This document shows positions 13,921 through 14,018 of a stretch of DNA of 14,018 nucleotides, piece by piece. The notes beneath the pieces are model-generated. The model saw only the letters and a list, made by a program, of their open reading frames with translations, was not told the DNA's origin and made no database searches. The stretch's first letter is position 1; every line of letters starts with the position of its first letter. A program made the translations under genes and the position numbers. This DNA is from Sandaracinaceae bacterium (GTDB taxonomy: Bacteria > Myxococcota_A > Polyangia > Polyangiales > Houyiibacteriaceae). The DNA lies in contig JAAZAH010000286.1 in the NCBI GenBank assembly GCA_012514415.1, positions 1 to 14,018 of the forward strand, written 5' to 3'.

Positions 13921-14018
13921 GTCCTCGCCTTTCGCATGATCGTTTTCACCGTCTTCACCAGTGTTCCAACTTGCATACGCGCCCCTCGCGCGATCTCCTG
14001 CGGACAGCCCGCCCGGTC
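13917..14018 (-). CDS. Possible 3' end of an upstream gene (partial, uncertain)
   Basis: On the minus strand one frame is open from the window edge to a TGA at 13917-13919. It encodes 33 residues ending MQVGTLVKTVKTIMRKART, and its stop overlaps the azurin-like ATG by 4 nt (ATGA), an arrangement typical of operons. The residues are basic and not recognised. The fragment is short, and chance open frames are common at this GC content, so this may simply be upstream DNA. Confidence 0.3.
   Translation of the reverse strand, partial: DRAGCPQEIARGARMQVGTLVKTVKTIMRKART

Overview
This is a GC-rich (about 60% by eye), gene-dense chromosomal window with no mobile element, CRISPR array or phage gene that I can see. 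The most telling lineage marker is the fragment at the left edge. It is an MglA-type polarity/motility GTPase with the P-loop GPGLCGKTT and the atypical TVPGQ G3 motif, very close to Myxococcus MglA as I remember it. With the many predicted lipoproteins and the GC content, this points to a myxobacterium-like member of the former Deltaproteobacteria (Myxococcota or a neighbour). The species cannot be named from the sequence.

Layout. Positions 1-1830 (+) hold the 3' part of mglA and, 6 nt later, a secreted glycoside-hydrolase-like TIM-barrel protein (GH113-like). Positions 1796-6269 (-), read right to left, hold an unrecognised lipoprotein, a 182-nt spacer that can fold into a nested structure, leuS (leucyl-tRNA synthetase) and, overlapping leuS by 1 nt, an endonuclease/exonuclease/phosphatase-family lipoprotein. 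Positions 6557-10933 (+) hold dnaE (DNA polymerase III alpha), interrupted by an in-frame TAA, followed 6 nt later by mutH. Positions 10883-13015 (-) hold ilvA (biosynthetic threonine deaminase) and, downstream of it, a small unknown gene whose 3' end overlaps the end of mutH. Positions 13219-13405 (+) hold tRNA-Lys(UUU), tRNA-Glu(UUC) and a strong bidirectional terminator. Positions 13432-14018 (-) hold an azurin-like lipoprotein and perhaps the tail of another gene.

The most interesting part is 6557-10933. A replicative polymerase gene carries a stop codon exactly in front of its sliding-clamp binding motif, while the rest of the protein continues intact in the same frame. The next gene encodes a convincing MutH, the GATC-nicking endonuclease of methyl-directed mismatch repair, which is best known from a subset of Gammaproteobacteria. 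GATC is strikingly frequent in the window: about 180 sites by hand count against roughly 50 expected from base composition. Together these suggest a lineage with Dam/MutH-style strand discrimination outside its usual taxonomic home. A second candidate for something undescribed is the nested-stem element between leuS and the upstream lipoprotein gene. All assignments come from reading the sequence and remembered family motifs; no database search was run.
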